A stretch of 48,941 bases of DNA from an uncultured Rhizobiaceae group bacterium (GTDB taxonomy: Bacteria > Pseudomonadota > Alphaproteobacteria > Rhizobiales > Rhizobiaceae): assembly GCA_938044775.1 (NCBI GenBank), contig CALIOE010000035.1:1-48941 (forward strand). The letters run 5' to 3'. This document shows, one piece after another, positions 32,729 to 42,394 of the stretch. How positions within the stretch are numbered: position 1 is the stretch's first letter; every line of letters starts with the position of its first letter. The translations under genes and the position numbers were made by a program. The notes beneath the pieces were generated by a model. It saw only the letters and a list, made by a program, of their open reading frames with translations. It had not been told where the DNA came from and made no database searches.

Positions 32729-34006
32729 CTACTCCACCACCAGGGAGCTCGGAACTTCCTGCGGCTTGCCAAGCACACCACCGACTGCCGAGCGGTCCGT
32801 CAGGCTTTCAAGAAATTCCACCAGGGCTGAAACATCGTCATCACCCAGAGTTACGCTTGGCATTTGGTTCTGCGTAATCAACCGGCGTTCGATTTCTGCA
32901 ACATCATCGGGTCTGGTCTTGCCGTCCAGGCGCTGGTCAATAAAGGAGCGGAGCGAGCTGGCTGGCTGGATATGCCCGCGAAGAAACCCGCCAAGACTCT
33001 TGTGTGAACCGGCGAGCCCATAGGGTGCTGAAAGGGTCACGTTTCGAAGTGAGGGAACTCGAAAACGGAACAGATCATCGCGCGCCCCGGTAACGGTCAC
33101 GCGCCCCTGCGGCACATCTCCGGCGCCGTCTGCGAGGGTTGCGTCAAAGCGCCAGAGTGGCGAAGCCGTGGCGTAGTAGCCGTGATTGGTCTGAAACGCA
33201 CCGCTGTGGCACAGATCGCAACCTGCCTGACCGTAAAACAGTGCAAGCCCACGCTTTTGATTCCTGGTCAGCGCATCCTGCCGACCGCGCAAAAAGGCGT
33301 CGAACGGCGATCCATCACTGCGCCATTCCGTTGCGACAAATGCGGAAATTGCATTAGCAAGGTGTCGGATCTCAATGTCGTCGCCAACTTCGATATCTTC
33401 AAAGGCTGCCCGGAAGTACGGCAGGTAATCCGGCAGACCGGCAACGCGCGCGGCAAGAATGTCCCATACAGCCTGATCGCCGACATGAGATGCCCTGGAT
33501 AGGTCACTCTCCACCTTGCTGCCCACCAGTTCATCACCCGTTACCGCAGGAAACAGAGCCTGGACGGCGAGCACATCACGCAGACCAGCCGGCAAATTCC
33601 TGGCTGGCGATGTTATTTTTCCGTCTTTTTCCGACACGCGCCCATCGGAAAACAGGCTGGTGAATTCGCGCGCGCCCAGATTGAACAGAGTCGGCGCATG
33701 TCGAGATGATGGTTTGAAAACGTCGTAAATCGGCAACCCATTGACCGCCAGGTCATCGACATCCTTCGCCGATGCAGGATCGAGAAGGAATCCATTCGAC
33801 GATGCGCGGTCATGATTGTGACAACTGGCACAGGAAACCCTGAAAGTTCCGGAAAGAACACGATCATAAAAGAGCAATTGTCCCAGCCTGGATTGCGCTT
33901 CGTTGGCAGGTCTGTAGTCACTTTCTTCCACTGCACGCGGGAGTTCTGCCGCGTGGGCCAACGACACAAGCAGCATAGTGCCGAATAATGCAGCGACGAT
34001 TCTCAT
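32729..34006 (-). CDS. Di-heme cytochrome c peroxidase/MauG-like protein
   Basis: A 425-residue periplasmic protein with a signal peptide ending near LAHA. Two c-type heme sites are present, CASCH (about 59-63) and CDLCH (about 263-267). The sequence between and after them (LFYDRVLSGTFRVSC, GLALFYGQAGC, RFRVPSLRNVTLSAPYGL) is typical of the CCP/MauG family. Members reduce peroxide or carry out radical oxidation of proteins; this one is not further assignable. ATG 34006 is chosen with GGAGA upstream, rather than the TTG one codon earlier. The last ~40 residues after the conserved domain are of low conservation. Confidence 0.88.
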   Translation of the reverse strand: MRIVAALFGTMLLVSLAHAAELPRAVEESDYRPANEAQSRLGQLLFYDRVLSGTFRVSCASCHNHDRASSNGFLLDPASAKDVDDLAVNGLPIYDVFKPSSRHAPTLFNLGAREFTSLFSDGRVSEKDGKITSPARNLPAGLRDVLAVQALFPAVTGDELVGSKVESDLSRASHVGDQAVWDILAARVAGLPDYLPYFRAAFEDIEVGDDIEIRHLANAISAFVATEWRSDGSPFDAFLRGRQDALTRNQKRGLALFYGQAGCDLCHSGAFQTNHGYYATASPLWRFDATLADGAGDVPQGRVTVTGARDDLFRFRVPSLRNVTLSAPYGLAGSHKSLGGFLRGHIQPASSLRSFIDQRLDGKTRPDDVAEIERRLITQNQMPSVTLGDDDVSALVEFLESLTDRSAVGGVLGKPQEVPSSLVVE

Positions 34007-34047
34007 CAAGTCTCCGAAACGATTTATCGACAGCAGTTCAACGGGCC

Positions 34048-34947
34048 TCAGGCTTCGAACGCACCTCTGGCAAAGACGATGGCATCGCCGCCGATTCGCC
34101 CTGCGCTCATCTCGCCCTGCGTCATTTCCAGCTCAAGAAATATTTTTGAGGGGCGCTTCATCTCCAACCCCTGCTCAATTCCAAACTTACTCCATCCGTC
34201 GCGCGGGCTGTCGAACATAGCAATCGCGCCGGCAAAAGCAGCAACCGCCGAGCCCGTAGCAGGGTCTTCTGGAATGCCGCCGCGGGGTGCAAACATCCTG
34301 GCGTGAAACTGGTTATCGTGATTGACGGTCTCGCGACAATAGATGAACGAAGCCCACGCGCTTTCCCGATCGTTGAAAGCTTCATCCCAAATCGAAAGAT
34401 TAGCCTCCGCCCGTTCCGCGGCCGCCAGATCGCGGACCGGAACAAGACAAAATGGGGTTCCGGCAGAAAAACACGAAGGACGGTGATTTTCAAAGCCGAT
34501 GTCGGTCGGGTTCAGTGACAAAGCCGCTGCGATCGTCTCATTGCTGGCCGCCGTGCCGCTCGGCTCTGGTAGTTTCGGCAGATCAAACTCCGCAAAGCCG
34601 GCGGTCCCTTCCACTTTGACCCCGCAGCGTACAGGTCCCACCGGCTCCTCCAGAACAATAATGGAATTTGACGATCCGTTAGTTTCCATCGCCAGAGCAA
34701 TTGCGCATCCGACCGTGGGATGTCCGGCAAAGGGAAGTTCCCGTCCCGGCGTGAAGATCCGCACATTCGCCGTATGACCATTTGTCCGCGGAGGACGAAC
34801 AAAGATCGTTTCGGGCAAATTGAATTCCAAGGCGATGGCCTGCATCTGCCGGTCGTCAAGACCATCGCCATCCAGCACCACGGCAAGCTGGTTGCCGCTT
34901 AGAGTCCTGTCGGTGAACACGTCAAGAATGGCATATCGGCGTTGCAT
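34048..34947 (-). CDS. PhzF family isomerase-like protein
   Basis: A 299-residue protein with the two-fold diaminopimelate-epimerase-like fold of PhzF. The N-terminus reads LDVFTDRTLSGNQLAVV, catalytic Glu46 lies in EFNLPETIFV, and GRELPFAGHPTVGCA and GGIPEDPATGSAVAAFAG are the two conserved loops. AGGAG precedes the ATG and overlaps the stop region of the antiporter gene. No phenazine genes are present, so its true substrate is unknown. Confidence 0.93.
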   Translation of the reverse strand: MQRRYAILDVFTDRTLSGNQLAVVLDGDGLDDRQMQAIALEFNLPETIFVRPPRTNGHTANVRIFTPGRELPFAGHPTVGCAIALAMETNGSSNSIIVLEEPVGPVRCGVKVEGTAGFAEFDLPKLPEPSGTAASNETIAAALSLNPTDIGFENHRPSCFSAGTPFCLVPVRDLAAAERAEANLSIWDEAFNDRESAWASFIYCRETVNHDNQFHARMFAPRGGIPEDPATGSAVAAFAGAIAMFDSPRDGWSKFGIEQGLEMKRPSKIFLELEMTQGEMSAGRIGGDAIVFARGAFEA

Positions 34948-34957
34948 CGACAGTCTC

Positions 34958-36220
34958 CTAAATCAAAGTGGGATCGACGGTGCGGTTCACCACCGCCTTT
35001 ACTGTGAGGCCCTGAATGATGATGGAAAAGAGTACCACTGCATAGGTAATTGCCAAAATCGCCGGTTTCTCAGGAATGTCAGGAAGTGAGAGCGCCAGCG
35101 CAACTGAAATACCACCGCGCAATCCGCCCCAGGTCAGCACCGGTATGGCACCCGAGGTGAATGTGCGACGAATTGAGAGCGTCAATATAGGCACGCTGAC
35201 GGCGGTGAAGCGGGCGCAGAGAACCAGCGGCACGGTCACAATCGCAAGCCAAGCAAAGGATGGATCGAAGGTAATCAGGAGTACCTCGAGCCCTATGAGC
35301 AGGAACAGCACTGAGTTCAGGATTTCGTCGATCAGTTCCCAGAACTCGAACATGTGCTGTTTCGTCGATTCGCTCATCCCGACCCGCGCGCCTCGGTTGC
35401 CCAGAAGCAATCCGGTCACCACCACGGCAATGGGCCCGGAAAGATGGAACCGCAACGCTAACGCATAAGTGGCGGTCACCACGCCAAGCGAGATCAATAT
35501 CTCGATCATATGCTCGTCCATCATGGCCATGGCGCGATAGGCAATCCAGCCTGTAACAGCACCCAATACAGCACCACCAACGGCCTCGACAAAGAACAGT
35601 TCGGCCACATGCAGGGCGGTTACCTCCGACCCCCCCGTTCCCATTGCGATTGCCAGCACAATTGTAAAAACGACGACCCCTACTCCATCATTGAACAGGG
35701 ACTCTCCCGCGATCTTGGCTTCCAGCGCTTCAGGCACATTAATGGATTTTAAGAGGCTGAGAACCGCGACGGGGTCTGTAGGCGAAATGAGTGCGCCAAA
35801 AACGAGTGCCCAAAGAAACGGAATTGGAACACCGACAAGGTCCGACAGATAGAAAAGCCCTACAGCGACAACAAAGGTGGATATGACGACCCCGAACGAA
35901 GCCATCAGGCCGATAGCCAGCGCCCTGTCCTGCAACCTAGCAAAGTCAACATGCAGCGCACCGGCAAACAGCAAGAAAGCCAGCATTCCCTCCATCACCG
36001 TCGCATAAAAGTCGATCTGGGCTATTGCGTCTTGCAAGGTGTCGGTGATGCCGAGCGCCGGAAAGACTTTTTCTACAACCAGGAGCACCAGAGAGGCAAT
36101 CAAAGCCATTACCAGCAGACCGATCGTGTGTGGCAGCTTCAATATCGTATGGTTGAACCACCCAAAGAAGCCGGACAGGGCAAGAAGCAGTGCTGCGATC
36201 TCAAACAGAGACAGGGTCAT
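34958..36220 (-). CDS. CPA1-type cation:proton antiporter
   Basis: A 420-residue membrane protein with about 12 helices. The segment GESLFNDGVGVVVFTIVLA contains the ND-type ion-binding motif of CPA1 Na+/H+ exchangers, and GGLRGGISVALALSLP near the end is the conserved Arg-containing helix. There is no long cytoplasmic C-terminal tail. It likely exchanges Na+ or K+ for protons across the inner membrane. It ends ten bases before the PhzF gene. Confidence 0.92.
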   Translation of the reverse strand: MTLSLFEIAALLLALSGFFGWFNHTILKLPHTIGLLVMALIASLVLLVVEKVFPALGITDTLQDAIAQIDFYATVMEGMLAFLLFAGALHVDFARLQDRALAIGLMASFGVVISTFVVAVGLFYLSDLVGVPIPFLWALVFGALISPTDPVAVLSLLKSINVPEALEAKIAGESLFNDGVGVVVFTIVLAIAMGTGGSEVTALHVAELFFVEAVGGAVLGAVTGWIAYRAMAMMDEHMIEILISLGVVTATYALALRFHLSGPIAVVVTGLLLGNRGARVGMSESTKQHMFEFWELIDEILNSVLFLLIGLEVLLITFDPSFAWLAIVTVPLVLCARFTAVSVPILTLSIRRTFTSGAIPVLTWGGLRGGISVALALSLPDIPEKPAILAITYAVVLFSIIIQGLTVKAVVNRTVDPTLI

Positions 36221-36259
36221 TGAGTGTCAAACCGGCTGTGAACGAATCCAGAAGGCAGT

Positions 36260-37402
36260 TCAAACGATCTCAAGCGTTACCGCAACCGGACAATGGTCAG
36301 ATGCCTTTGGCCGGTCCCAGCCAGTTCGTGGATACCGCTCAACATCTTGTCCGGGCGGAAAAATGGTACGGTGCGGCTGCCCGGCCCGGACAATCTGCGG
36401 CACCGCAGCAGGATTGGCCTTGGCAACAGCTGGGGAGGCGAGCAGATAGTCAAGCTGGACAAGGTGCCGGGTTTCACGCTCTTCAGGTCTTGTCGGATCG
36501 TTGGTTGGACCGGACGCGTAGTACAAGGTCCAGCGGTCCTGTTCCGGCCGCCGCTGCATCAGACTGCTTGAAAAGCCGTCCGCAAGCAGCGGATCGATGC
36601 CCGAAACATCTTCACTCCGCGTCTCGAAGCCGTATCCATTCTGCCGGTCACCGGAAACCACAACCCGATCAGCATAATCGTTCAGGTCACCACAAATCAT
36701 CCAGCGCATGCGCCCGGCTCGTTCCTCTCCAAACTTTCCGTTTATGATATTGCGTACCGCTCTTGCCTCTGCCTGACGGACAGGCATGGTGTAGTCCCTG
36801 CCCGACATACCATTGCGAAACGGTCCCATAGACTTGAAGTGGCAGACAAACAGCGTCATCGGTTTGCCGGCAATCCTGACATTCACCTCCAGGCAGTCGC
36901 GACGAAAGATCCGTTCATCTGCCTCGAGACCCATCTGCTGCAGTCTCTTATTGTGAACCTGCATCTGACCGAATGTTTTAGACTGGTGCGAAACGATATC
37001 AGTCAGTTCAATTGACTGGCCGTCGGCCGTCTTCTCGCGCGCCATCAGAGCGACATCGATACCGCGTGTATCATTGCCCTCGATCCAGACCTTCTCCGGA
37101 TACGAGAGTCCTGTCATGCGGGAAAGGTAATTTTGCTCAAATGCCTCGAGGGTATCGAGATTTTCGACTTCCTGCAGGCAGACAATGTCGGCTTGAGCAT
37201 CAGCGATCGCGAGGGCAGTCATCTGGCGGGCATCATCAGCGTGGACAACCACTCTGGCCTGTTCAAGCGCCCGGTAGTCTGCCTCAGAGGCAACATTCAA
37301 CAGTGAGATGGCCCGGTCACGCTTGATCGCAGTTTTCCACCCCGAGAAATCAAAACGGGCCATCAGATTCTCAACATTAAACGTGGCGATGCGAACGGAC
37401 AT
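36260..37402 (-). CDS. Endonuclease/exonuclease/phosphatase (EEP) family protein
   Basis: A 380-residue EEP-fold protein. Metal and catalytic motifs are visible in order: RIATFNVENL (N-terminus), VCLQEVENLDTL (Glu metal ligand), CHFKSMG (His), CGDLNDYAD (Asp/Asn pair) and ASDHCPVAVTLE (final Asp-His). No signal peptide is evident. The family includes DNA repair nucleases and phosphodiesterases; the sequence resembles the stand-alone hydrolases often just annotated as EEP-family proteins. Divergent from the first BA14K gene across 245 bases. Confidence 0.88.
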   Translation of the reverse strand: MSVRIATFNVENLMARFDFSGWKTAIKRDRAISLLNVASEADYRALEQARVVVHADDARQMTALAIADAQADIVCLQEVENLDTLEAFEQNYLSRMTGLSYPEKVWIEGNDTRGIDVALMAREKTADGQSIELTDIVSHQSKTFGQMQVHNKRLQQMGLEADERIFRRDCLEVNVRIAGKPMTLFVCHFKSMGPFRNGMSGRDYTMPVRQAEARAVRNIINGKFGEERAGRMRWMICGDLNDYADRVVVSGDRQNGYGFETRSEDVSGIDPLLADGFSSSLMQRRPEQDRWTLYYASGPTNDPTRPEERETRHLVQLDYLLASPAVAKANPAAVPQIVRAGQPHRTIFPPGQDVERYPRTGWDRPKASDHCPVAVTLEIV

Positions 37403-37647
37403 AGCTGAGCACCAAAGCCTTTACGCCTTTCTGCGTCAACGCCGTCCCCCCAATATATGCGGCTTGACAGAAAATGGGCAAAGAACCTGCCCCGCATACC
37501 CTTGAAACGATTGGGTTTTTCAGTTCATGCCCCGTTCATATTGGAATCAATAGATTGGTTGCATCACAACGCCGCGGCTGATTATCCCGGCAAACAGGGT
37601 TTTCGCCTTCCGAACCAGGCGGAAGATGGAATCAAAAGGAGACTTCC
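37403..37647. promoter_or_regulatory. Divergent promoter region between EEP gene and BA14K cluster
   Basis: A 245-base gap with a TTGACA hexamer at about 37464 on the plus strand but no convincing -10 at the proper spacing. It ends with a strong Shine-Dalgarno AAGGAG eight bases before the ATG at 37648. No hairpin or small gene stands out. Confidence 0.35.
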
Positions 37648-38103
37648 ATGAAACGTCTTATTTCTACCGCAACCGCAGCCTTGCTGGCAGTTGGAGTGAT
37701 GAGTGCGTCAGTTTCTCAGGCCGACGCGGGCAAACGTGAAAGACGAATTATCGCCGGTGCGGCAATCGGTATCGCGGGAGCAATCCTGCTCGACAACGCT
37801 GCCCGGAAATCTGAAAAACGCCGCCGCGCACGCAACTATTACCACGAGCCACGCCGTTATCGCCGTCACCGCCGGCACTATGAACCCCGCCGTCGGTACT
37901 ACGATCGTCCGGCACGCTATTATGATGAGCCACGGATAGTCTACGAGGAGGCGCCACGCCGCAGGTACCGTCAAGCCCGCCGTTCTCTGGGCCGTAATCA
38001 CGTGAGCTGGTGCTACAACCGTTACCGTTCGTACCGGACGTCAGACAACACATTCCAGCCTTTTCACGGTGGCCGGAGGCAGTGCTATTCACCCTACAAC
38101 TGA
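37648..38103 (+). CDS. BA14K-like secreted protein 1
   Basis: A 151-residue protein with a signal peptide (ending near SQADA), a Gly/Ala-rich hydrophobic stretch ([12 protein letters not shown]) and a Tyr/Arg/His-rich middle (repeated [12 protein letters not shown]). The C-terminal module reads [12 protein letters not shown] then CYSPYN. This WC-x2-RYRSY...C pattern resembles the C-terminal repeat of Brucella BA14K, a surface/envelope immunoreactive protein with lectin-like activity. Very basic. The AAGGAG ribosome site is strong. First of five tandem paralogues. Confidence 0.8.
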   Translation: MKRLISTATAALLAVGVMSASVSQADAGKRERRIIAGAAIGIAGAILLDNAARKSEKRRRARNYYHEPRRYRRHRRHYEPRRRYYDRPARYYDEPRIVYEEAPRRRYRQARRSLGRNHVSWCYNRYRSYRTSDNTFQPFHGGRRQCYSPYN

Positions 38104-38126
38104 TTCCCCCAGGCACATTCTTCGAA

Positions 38127-38154
38127 AACCCCGGCCAATCCGCCGGGGTTTTTT
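38127..38154 (+). terminator. Intrinsic terminator after BA14K-like gene 1
   Basis: Stem AACCCCGG/CCGGGGTT (38127-38134 and 38143-38150) with an eight-base loop and a run of six T residues. It lies 23 bases after the stop and indicates a monocistronic transcript for the first paralogue. Confidence 0.85.
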
Positions 38155-38312
38155 GTTGTAACCCTCAGAATAATAAGCATTTTTCGAACCTGTGACAGAA
38201 CGCACTGTGAGCTTTGCAGCCAGCAAATAGGGTAATTCCAAGAACAGCAACACGTTCTTGCAACGCCCCAGGGACCAGCCCAAGAGATCAGGTCCGACAA
38301 CAGGAGAGAAAA

Positions 38313-38633
38313 ATGATTAAGTCAGCGCCCAAGTCCAAATTCTTTAGCGCAGCAATGGCGACACTTATGGCCGCCACCGTTGTTGCCACAACGCTTGTAA
38401 CATCGCCCGCAGACGCGGGACGTCGTGAGCGTCTTATCGGAGCAGGTGTCGCCGCAGGCGTGCTTGGCACCCTCATTGTCGGCGGCGCCGTCCGTCGGTC
38501 GCGCGAGCGCCGTGCAGACCGGTACTATTATCGCGGTCACGTGAACCGTTGCTACGCTCGCTACCGGTCATATGACGAAAGAACAGATACATGGGTTGAC
38601 CGCTACGGCCGGGTACGCCGCTGCCGCCTGTAA
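38313..38633 (+). CDS. BA14K-like secreted protein 2 (short)
   Basis: A 106-residue protein with a signal peptide ending near SPADAG, a glycine-zipper-like stretch (LIGAGVAAGVLGTLIVGGA) and a short Arg-rich linker. The C-terminal module is HVNRCYARYRSY...GRVRRCRL. It lacks the final SPY found in the paralogues, and Trp is replaced by Arg before the first Cys. The start is ATG 38313, preceded by AGGAGAG; the frame is open further upstream but that ribosome site decides it. Confidence 0.8.
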   Translation: MIKSAPKSKFFSAAMATLMAATVVATTLVTSPADAGRRERLIGAGVAAGVLGTLIVGGAVRRSRERRADRYYYRGHVNRCYARYRSYDERTDTWVDRYGRVRRCRL

Positions 38634-38677
38634 CTCCCGCACTCGCTGGTGGCGTTTTCTTCCAAATGCCAGCGCTA

Positions 38678-38706
38678 AAGCCCGCTCCCCGGAGCGGGCT
38701 TTTTTT
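38678..38706 (+). terminator. Intrinsic terminator after BA14K-like gene 2
   Basis: AAGCCCGCTCC/GGAGCGGGCTT forms a stem of up to 11 bp closed by a very small loop and followed by seven T residues. The arm AAGCCCGCTC recurs after the third paralogue and, with one change, after the fourth. Confidence 0.88.
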
Positions 38707-38787
38707 GCGACCGGATTGGCCAGTTAGACACGCTTACAAGTCCCGTGTTAGCCTTTTCGCCGGGGCACCATTCAGAGAGGGGGGGAA

Positions 38788-39213
38788 ATGAAATATTTCA
38801 CCAGATCATTTGGGATTTTGGTTGCCTTTGCAACTGCTATCTCGGTTTACCAGCCAGCCCAGTCAGCAACGTTCAGACCCGTTGCAGCACCAATATTTCT
38901 CTCAGACAGTAATGTCGTTCAGGTGCATGGTCGGCACTGCAGGATTATCCGTCGTCACCGCTCTCGCTGCCGCAGTAGCCGCAGCAGGCGAAACCGCCGC
39001 GTGGGCGCCGGCATCGCTTTGGGTGTCCTTGGGGGAGCCATAGTCGGTGGTGCGATTGCCCGCGACCGTGCTCGTCGGCGCGAAGTCCGCCGCGGCTTTA
39101 GCCGTCGCCATATCAATTGGTGCTACAGGCGTTATCGCTCCTATCAGGAGCGATCGAACAGCTGGGTCAGCAACAGCGGCCGGGTCCGCCAGTGCCGGTC
39201 GCCTTACTATTGA
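38788..39213 (+). CDS. BA14K-like secreted protein 3
   Basis: A 141-residue protein with signal peptide (FGILVAFATAISVYQPAQSA), a basic Arg/Ser/His stretch, a glycine-zipper helix (VGAGIALGVLGGAIVGGAIA) and the C-terminal module HINWCYRRYRSYQERSNSW...CRSPYY. A G-rich ribosome site (GAGGGGGGG) precedes the ATG. Its signal and zipper sequences are very close to those of paralogue 4, pointing to a recent duplication. Confidence 0.82.
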   Translation: MKYFTRSFGILVAFATAISVYQPAQSATFRPVAAPIFLSDSNVVQVHGRHCRIIRRHRSRCRSSRSRRNRRVGAGIALGVLGGAIVGGAIARDRARRREVRRGFSRRHINWCYRRYRSYQERSNSWVSNSGRVRQCRSPYY

Positions 39214-39237
39214 GAATTACTGCGCGTCTGCACTCCA

Positions 39238-39265
39238 AAGCCCGCTCAATCGAGCGGGCTTTTTT
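39238..39265 (+). terminator. Intrinsic terminator after BA14K-like gene 3
   Basis: Stem AAGCCCGCTC/GAGCGGGCTT (39238-39247 and 39252-39261) with a four-base loop and six T residues. Same stem sequence as the terminator at 38678. Confidence 0.88.
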
Positions 39266-39340
39266 GTGTCATAATTGGACAGTTTTTGGGGGCCATGGTA
39301 GATTCCCATTGGGAACGCGATCGCTATATGGGATCTCAAC

Positions 39341-39823
39341 ATGAACATATTCACGAAATTTCTTGGCCTTCTGGTCGTTTTTGCAACCGCGTTGTCAACT
39401 TATCAACCGGTTCAGGCTTCGGCCATAAGACCGCCTGTCCTGTCAAACTATACCGGGGAAGGTGTCGTCGTCGATGTGCGTCGCCGCCGGTACTATCGCG
39501 GCCGCAGACATCGCAACCGCAGAGCCGGTGCAATTGCACTCGGTGTTCTTGGCGGAGCGATCATCGGAAGTGCGATCACACGCGACCGTTATCGCCACCG
39601 ATATTATGACGACGGTTACTACAGATATCGGCGCCCGCGCTACTATCGGCCACGTGTCTACTACGAGCCGCGCCCAATTTATCGTGAGCGCCGTTATCGC
39701 CGCAGACGCGGCAGCGCCCACACGCGCTGGTGCTACAGGCGCTATCGCTCGTACCAGGCCCGATCAGATACCTTCGTGGCCTATAGCGGTCGGGTTAAAC
39801 GTTGCCGCTCACCCTACCGGTAG
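39341..39823 (+). CDS. BA14K-like secreted protein 4
   Basis: A 160-residue protein. The signal peptide (FLGLLVVFATALSTYQPVQA) closely parallels that of paralogue 3. It is followed by a basic segment, a glycine-zipper stretch (IALGVLGGAIIGSAI), a long Tyr/Arg-rich region (RYRRPRYYRPRVYYEPR) and the C-terminal module HTRWCYRRYRSY...CRSPYR. The ribosome site is weak; the start is supported by alignment with paralogue 3. Confidence 0.82.
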   Translation: MNIFTKFLGLLVVFATALSTYQPVQASAIRPPVLSNYTGEGVVVDVRRRRYYRGRRHRNRRAGAIALGVLGGAIIGSAITRDRYRHRYYDDGYYRYRRPRYYRPRVYYEPRPIYRERRYRRRRGSAHTRWCYRRYRSYQARSDTFVAYSGRVKRCRSPYR

Positions 39824-39847
39824 GAAAGTGCATCACATCAGTTGGAA

Positions 39848-39875
39848 AAGCCCGTTCTGTGGAGCGGGCTTTTTT
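39848..39875 (+). terminator. Intrinsic terminator after BA14K-like gene 4
   Basis: Stem AAGCCCGTTC/GAGCGGGCTT (one G-U pair) with a four-base loop and six T residues. The right arm is identical to those at 38678 and 39238, consistent with duplication of gene plus terminator. Confidence 0.86.
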
Positions 39876-39993
39876 GTTGCCGAAACACCCGGCAACAATC
39901 CGTGACGCGATCGCCACAAAATCGGCACGGGACCGCTACATTTGCTGCTGAGACTGCGTTCATCTTCAAATTCAAACCAATGGAGCGAATGAG

Positions 39994-40338
39994 ATGAAAC
40001 TTCACAAATTTGCGTTGCTGGCTGGGCTGTCAGCAACCAACGTGATTCTCCCAGCAGCAAGCCCGGCAGCGGCTCAGGACCGAAGAATGATCGTTGAACG
40101 GCATTATATCTACGAAGACGGCGTCGAAACTCATGTCTATCGCGAAACGGTTCCGGAGAAGGAGTTTCTCGACGAACGCTATGCAGATGATGGGGAGTTT
40201 CTCGACTCGGTTGAGGAAGATGGCCTAACCGCTCACATCCGCTGGTGCGACAATCGCTATCGTTCATACAATCCGCACGATAATAGCTGGGTCACATACA
40301 GCGGTAAGGTAAAGCAGTGCATTTCACCCTACACATGA
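39994..40338 (+). CDS. BA14K-like secreted protein 5, acidic variant
   Basis: A 114-residue protein with signal peptide (ending near AAAQD) and the C-terminal module HIRWCDNRYRSYNPHDNSW...CISPYT. Unlike the other four it has no glycine-zipper stretch and no Arg/Tyr-rich region. Its middle is acidic (EEDG, DERYADDGEF). The shared Cys-containing module places it in the family, but charge and layout suggest a different partner or ligand. It may depend on the same promoter type, since similar GCGATCGC sequences precede genes 4 and 5. Confidence 0.78.
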   Translation: MKLHKFALLAGLSATNVILPAASPAAAQDRRMIVERHYIYEDGVETHVYRETVPEKEFLDERYADDGEFLDSVEEDGLTAHIRWCDNRYRSYNPHDNSWVTYSGKVKQCISPYT

Positions 40339-40366
40339 GCCGATCATTCGACGTTTGAGAAACAGA

Positions 40367-40397
40367 ACGGCCCGCCCTGCATGACAGGACGGACCGT
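40367..40397 (-). terminator. Hairpin downstream of ilvC
   Basis: On the minus strand a 13-bp stem (ACGGTCCGTCCTG with CAGGGCGGGCCGT, two G-U pairs, five-base loop) is followed by a T-rich stretch (TCTGTTTCTC). The G-U pairs exist only in the minus-strand RNA, so it most likely terminates ilvC transcription, 24 bases after its stop. The T tract is imperfect. Confidence 0.6.
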
Positions 40398-40420
40398 GAA
40401 AACAGCAACAGCCGCCTGAT

Positions 40421-41506
<1,086 letters not shown>

Positions 41507-41532
41507 TTAGCGGCAGACGCAGAAAATGGCAA

Positions 41533-42312
41533 TCAGGAGCTCACAGAAAGAGTATCGGGGTCTGCCATACTCTGGTGCCCACAAGCCAATAAGAAGCGTC
41601 TGACGGTAGCGGCCATGCCATATTCCAGCGCGTCGCTGGTCAGTCCATGGCCAATCGAAACTTCGGCGAGCTCGGGAATGCGGGCAGCCAGCGCAGGAAG
41701 GTTTTGAACCGTCAGGTCATGCCCGGCATTGACACCCAGGCCCAGTTTGTGGGCTGCATCGGCAGTTGCACCCAGTTTTTCGACTTCGATCTGCGCCGCC
41801 TTGGCATCATCGAAACAGCCACCATACGGGCCGGTATAAAGCTCTATTCGGGCGGCGCCGGTATCTGCGGCCCATTTCATACTGTCTGGATCCGCATCGG
41901 CAAACAGGGAAACGCGCATGCCTGATTGATTCAGTCTGTCAACAATCGAACCCAACATGTTGTGGTGACTCTTGAAATCCCAACCGTGATCAGATGTGGC
42001 CTGCGAAGGATCGTCGGGAACTAGGGTCACCTGCTCCGGCTGATTGGCTTCACAAATCAATAGGAACTCTTCTGTCGGATAGCCTTCAATATTGTATTCG
42101 CGGTCCGGGAACTCGTCATCCAGCAGAGCCCTTAACTCCGGCACGTCGGAAAAGCGAATGTGCCTTTGATCCGGCCGCGGATGAATCGTCAGTCCGTGGG
42201 CACCGTTCTGCAGCGCAATTCGGCCCAAATCGACGACACTGGGCCACGGTAAATCCCGTCGATTGCGTAACTGAGCAACGGCATTCAGGTTAACTGAGAG
42301 ATCGGCTGGCAT
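41533..42312 (-). CDS. pdxJ: Pyridoxine 5'-phosphate synthase
   Basis: A 259-residue TIM-barrel enzyme that condenses 1-deoxyxylulose 5-phosphate with aminoacetone 3-phosphate in vitamin B6 synthesis. Landmarks are [63 protein letters not shown], and the phosphate-binding end [12 protein letters not shown] and [16 protein letters not shown] 42312 gives the standard N-terminus; the longer open frame is not conserved. It is divergent from the GNAT gene, with 82 bases between starts. Confidence 0.96.
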   Translation of the reverse strand: MPADLSVNLNAVAQLRNRRDLPWPSVVDLGRIALQNGAHGLTIHPRPDQRHIRFSDVPELRALLDDEFPDREYNIEGYPTEEFLLICEANQPEQVTLVPDDPSQATSDHGWDFKSHHNMLGSIVDRLNQSGMRVSLFADADPDSMKWAADTGAARIELYTGPYGGCFDDAKAAQIEVEKLGATADAAHKLGLGVNAGHDLTVQNLPALAARIPELAEVSIGHGLTSDALEYGMAATVRRFLLACGHQSMADPDTLSVSS

Positions 42313-42394
42313 TGACTTTTGACCGGTTGCTTGTTGCCTGACAATGACAATGCCAAAACCAACATGCAACCTTGCGGGTGGAATGCGGGGACCG

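Noticed and set aside
37464-37469. TTGACA as the -35 box of the first BA14K-like gene
   Set aside because: No matching -10 hexamer at 16-18 bases spacing was found.
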